Assembly (NCBI GenBank): GCA_937858775.1
Contig: CALLYX010000459.1
Location: 1-6,582, forward strand
DNA from: an uncultured bacterium
GTDB taxonomy: Bacteria > Auribacterota > Tritonobacteria > UBA1439
Direction: 5' to 3'
DNA length: 6,582 bases
How positions within the stretch are numbered: the stretch's first letter is position 1; every line of letters starts with the position of its first letter. The translations under genes and the position numbers were made by a program. The notes beneath the pieces were generated by a model. That model was not told the DNA's origin and did no database searches. It saw only the letters and a program-made list of their open reading frames with translations. Positions 5,972-6,582 of the stretch are shown one piece after another.

Positions 5972-6039
5972 ACGGCTCTCCTGTGTTCAATGGTCGCACC
6001 GGCGGTCGGGCGAAGGCGGCGCGAGAGGGGTTGGTTGTC

Positions 6040-6351
6040 TCAGTCGTCGGCCACAGCCAGGGCCAACGCCAGTTGCAGGGCGCGCAGTTCGTCGCGGCAG
6101 TCGGCGCAGAGGGCCAAATGATGCTCGACAAGGGGGCCATTCTCAAGCACCCGCTTTTGACTGACCAGGCAGTCCACGTACTCATCGAGGCGGGCGAACA
6201 CCTCTTCACACGACAACTCATCGTCGCGCGTGTCACAGAGCAGGTAGAGGAGCCGGTCTATCGAGGGGTCGTCGAGGGGAACGTCGATGTTTGGCTCAGA
6301 CGGAACAGGACGCTCCAGGAGCTGTCGTATGGTGTCGATCACGCTTGACAT
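6040..6351 (-). CDS. Small zinc-finger (HC2-like) protein, possible anti-sigma factor
   Basis: This 103-residue acidic protein carries a pattern like the putative zinc finger of anti-sigma factors. C48 lies in ELSCEEVFARLDEYVD (46-60), and H78, C82 and C85 form H-x3-C-x2-C in HHLALCADC. Such domains bind zinc and often hold an ECF sigma factor inactive. Unlike membrane anti-sigma factors it has no transmembrane helix: it ends with the short hydrophobic LQLALALAV (92-100) and stops. No sigma factor gene is visible beside it, so the partner, if any, lies elsewhere or upstream past the repeats. ATG 6351 is chosen because AGAGAGG lies 4 bases upstream; in-frame ATG 6369 and TTG 6378 have poorer sites and run toward the repeats. 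It heads the operon with DUF427 and glucokinase. The zinc-finger call is fairly sure, the anti-sigma role is inference. Confidence 0.7.
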   Translation of the reverse strand: MSSVIDTIRQLLERPVPSEPNIDVPLDDPSIDRLLYLLCDTRDDELSCEEVFARLDEYVDCLVSQKRVLENGPLVEHHLALCADCRDELRALQLALALAVADD

Positions 6352-6390
6352 TCTGCCTCTCTGACGCATCCTTGCCAATCTTTCTTACCA

Positions 6391-6582
6391 CTCTCAGTGC
6401 GTCGCACTTTCTTGAGTGCGTCGCACTTTCCTTGCGAACCCGTCAAGAAGGTGCAACTCTCAGTGCGTCGCACTTTCCTGAGTGCGTCGCACTTTCCTTG
6501 CGAACCCGTCAAGAAGGTGCAACTCTCAGTGCGTCGCACTTTCCTGAGTGCGTCGCACTTTCCTTGCGAACCCGTCAAGAAG
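6391..6582. repeat. 66-bp tandem repeat array, nearly three copies, open at window end
   Basis: Copies start at 6391, 6457 and 6523. The third is cut at its 60th base by the window edge, so the array may continue. Copies are identical except that copy 1 has T instead of C at 6412. Each unit holds two copies of the 13-base near-palindrome AGTGCGTCGCACT, 19 bases apart (centres about 6402, 6421, 6468, 6487, 6534 and 6553), then a 47-base gap to the next pair. On the minus strand each unit also contains TTGACG. The array lies directly upstream of the zinc-finger operon. It has no spacers, so it is not CRISPR. The symmetric sites look more like dimeric protein-binding sites than RNA hairpins, since a one-base loop is impossible without opening the stem. 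Confidence 0.9.

Noticed and set aside
6339..6578. Open minus-strand frame through the repeats, encoding a 22-residue repeated peptide
   Set aside because: The frame is open only because 66 is divisible by three. It starts at a TTG inside a repeat, overlaps the start of the zinc-finger gene, has no recognisable domain, and merely mirrors the DNA repeat.
6391..6582. CRISPR array
   Set aside because: The units are directly tandem and almost identical along all 66 bases, with no unique spacers, and no cas genes are present.

Overview
The window looks like a mosaic of DNA from at least two bacterial sources. The core, roughly positions 280 to 5275, is very GC-rich. It carries a compact surface-glycan gene set: a YfhO-like membrane protein and a GT2 glycosyltransferase on the minus strand, a B12-binding-domain radical SAM enzyme and a sugar-nucleotide epimerase/dehydratase on the plus strand, and a UDP-GlcNAc 2-epimerase (wecB type) on the minus strand. 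Gene style and promoter shape suggest an uncultured high-GC bacterium, but no marker gene fixes the phylum.

The left flank (1 to about 280) holds the middle of a class I SAM-dependent methyltransferase on the minus strand, open past the window edge. The right flank (about 5275 to 6582) is less GC-rich. It holds a minus-strand operon that reads a short zinc-finger (HC2-like) protein, then a DUF427 protein, then the N-terminal part of a glucokinase. Upstream of that operon lies a 66-bp tandem repeat that runs off the window end. The flank gene content would fit a Chloroflexota-like genome, but this is a weak guess.

At both borders an unrelated gene is joined in an open frame. The YfhO-like protein runs into the methyltransferase DNA near 265-297. 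The glucokinase runs into wecB near 5263-5286, inside a short stretch that suits both proteins (residues VAVIAAGT). wecB itself may still be complete, because a GTG with a good ribosome binding site lies exactly at its expected start. An assembly or amplification chimera is the simplest explanation. A real recombination event is possible but needs read evidence.

Within the core, the GT2 and radical SAM genes are divergent and share a short AT-rich promoter region (1607-1660). The epimerase has its own likely promoter. The epimerase and wecB converge with only 7 bases between their stops, and a GC-rich hairpin overlaps both stop codons. Together the core genes would make or transfer an activated sugar onto a lipid carrier or surface polymer: wecB and the epimerase shape nucleotide sugars, and the GT2 and YfhO-like proteins would make and use a polyprenyl-phosphate sugar. 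I see no RNA genes, CRISPR arrays, insertion sequences, defence genes or phage genes, and no clear sign of an undescribed system. The most interesting items are the two junctions and the palindrome-bearing repeat array.
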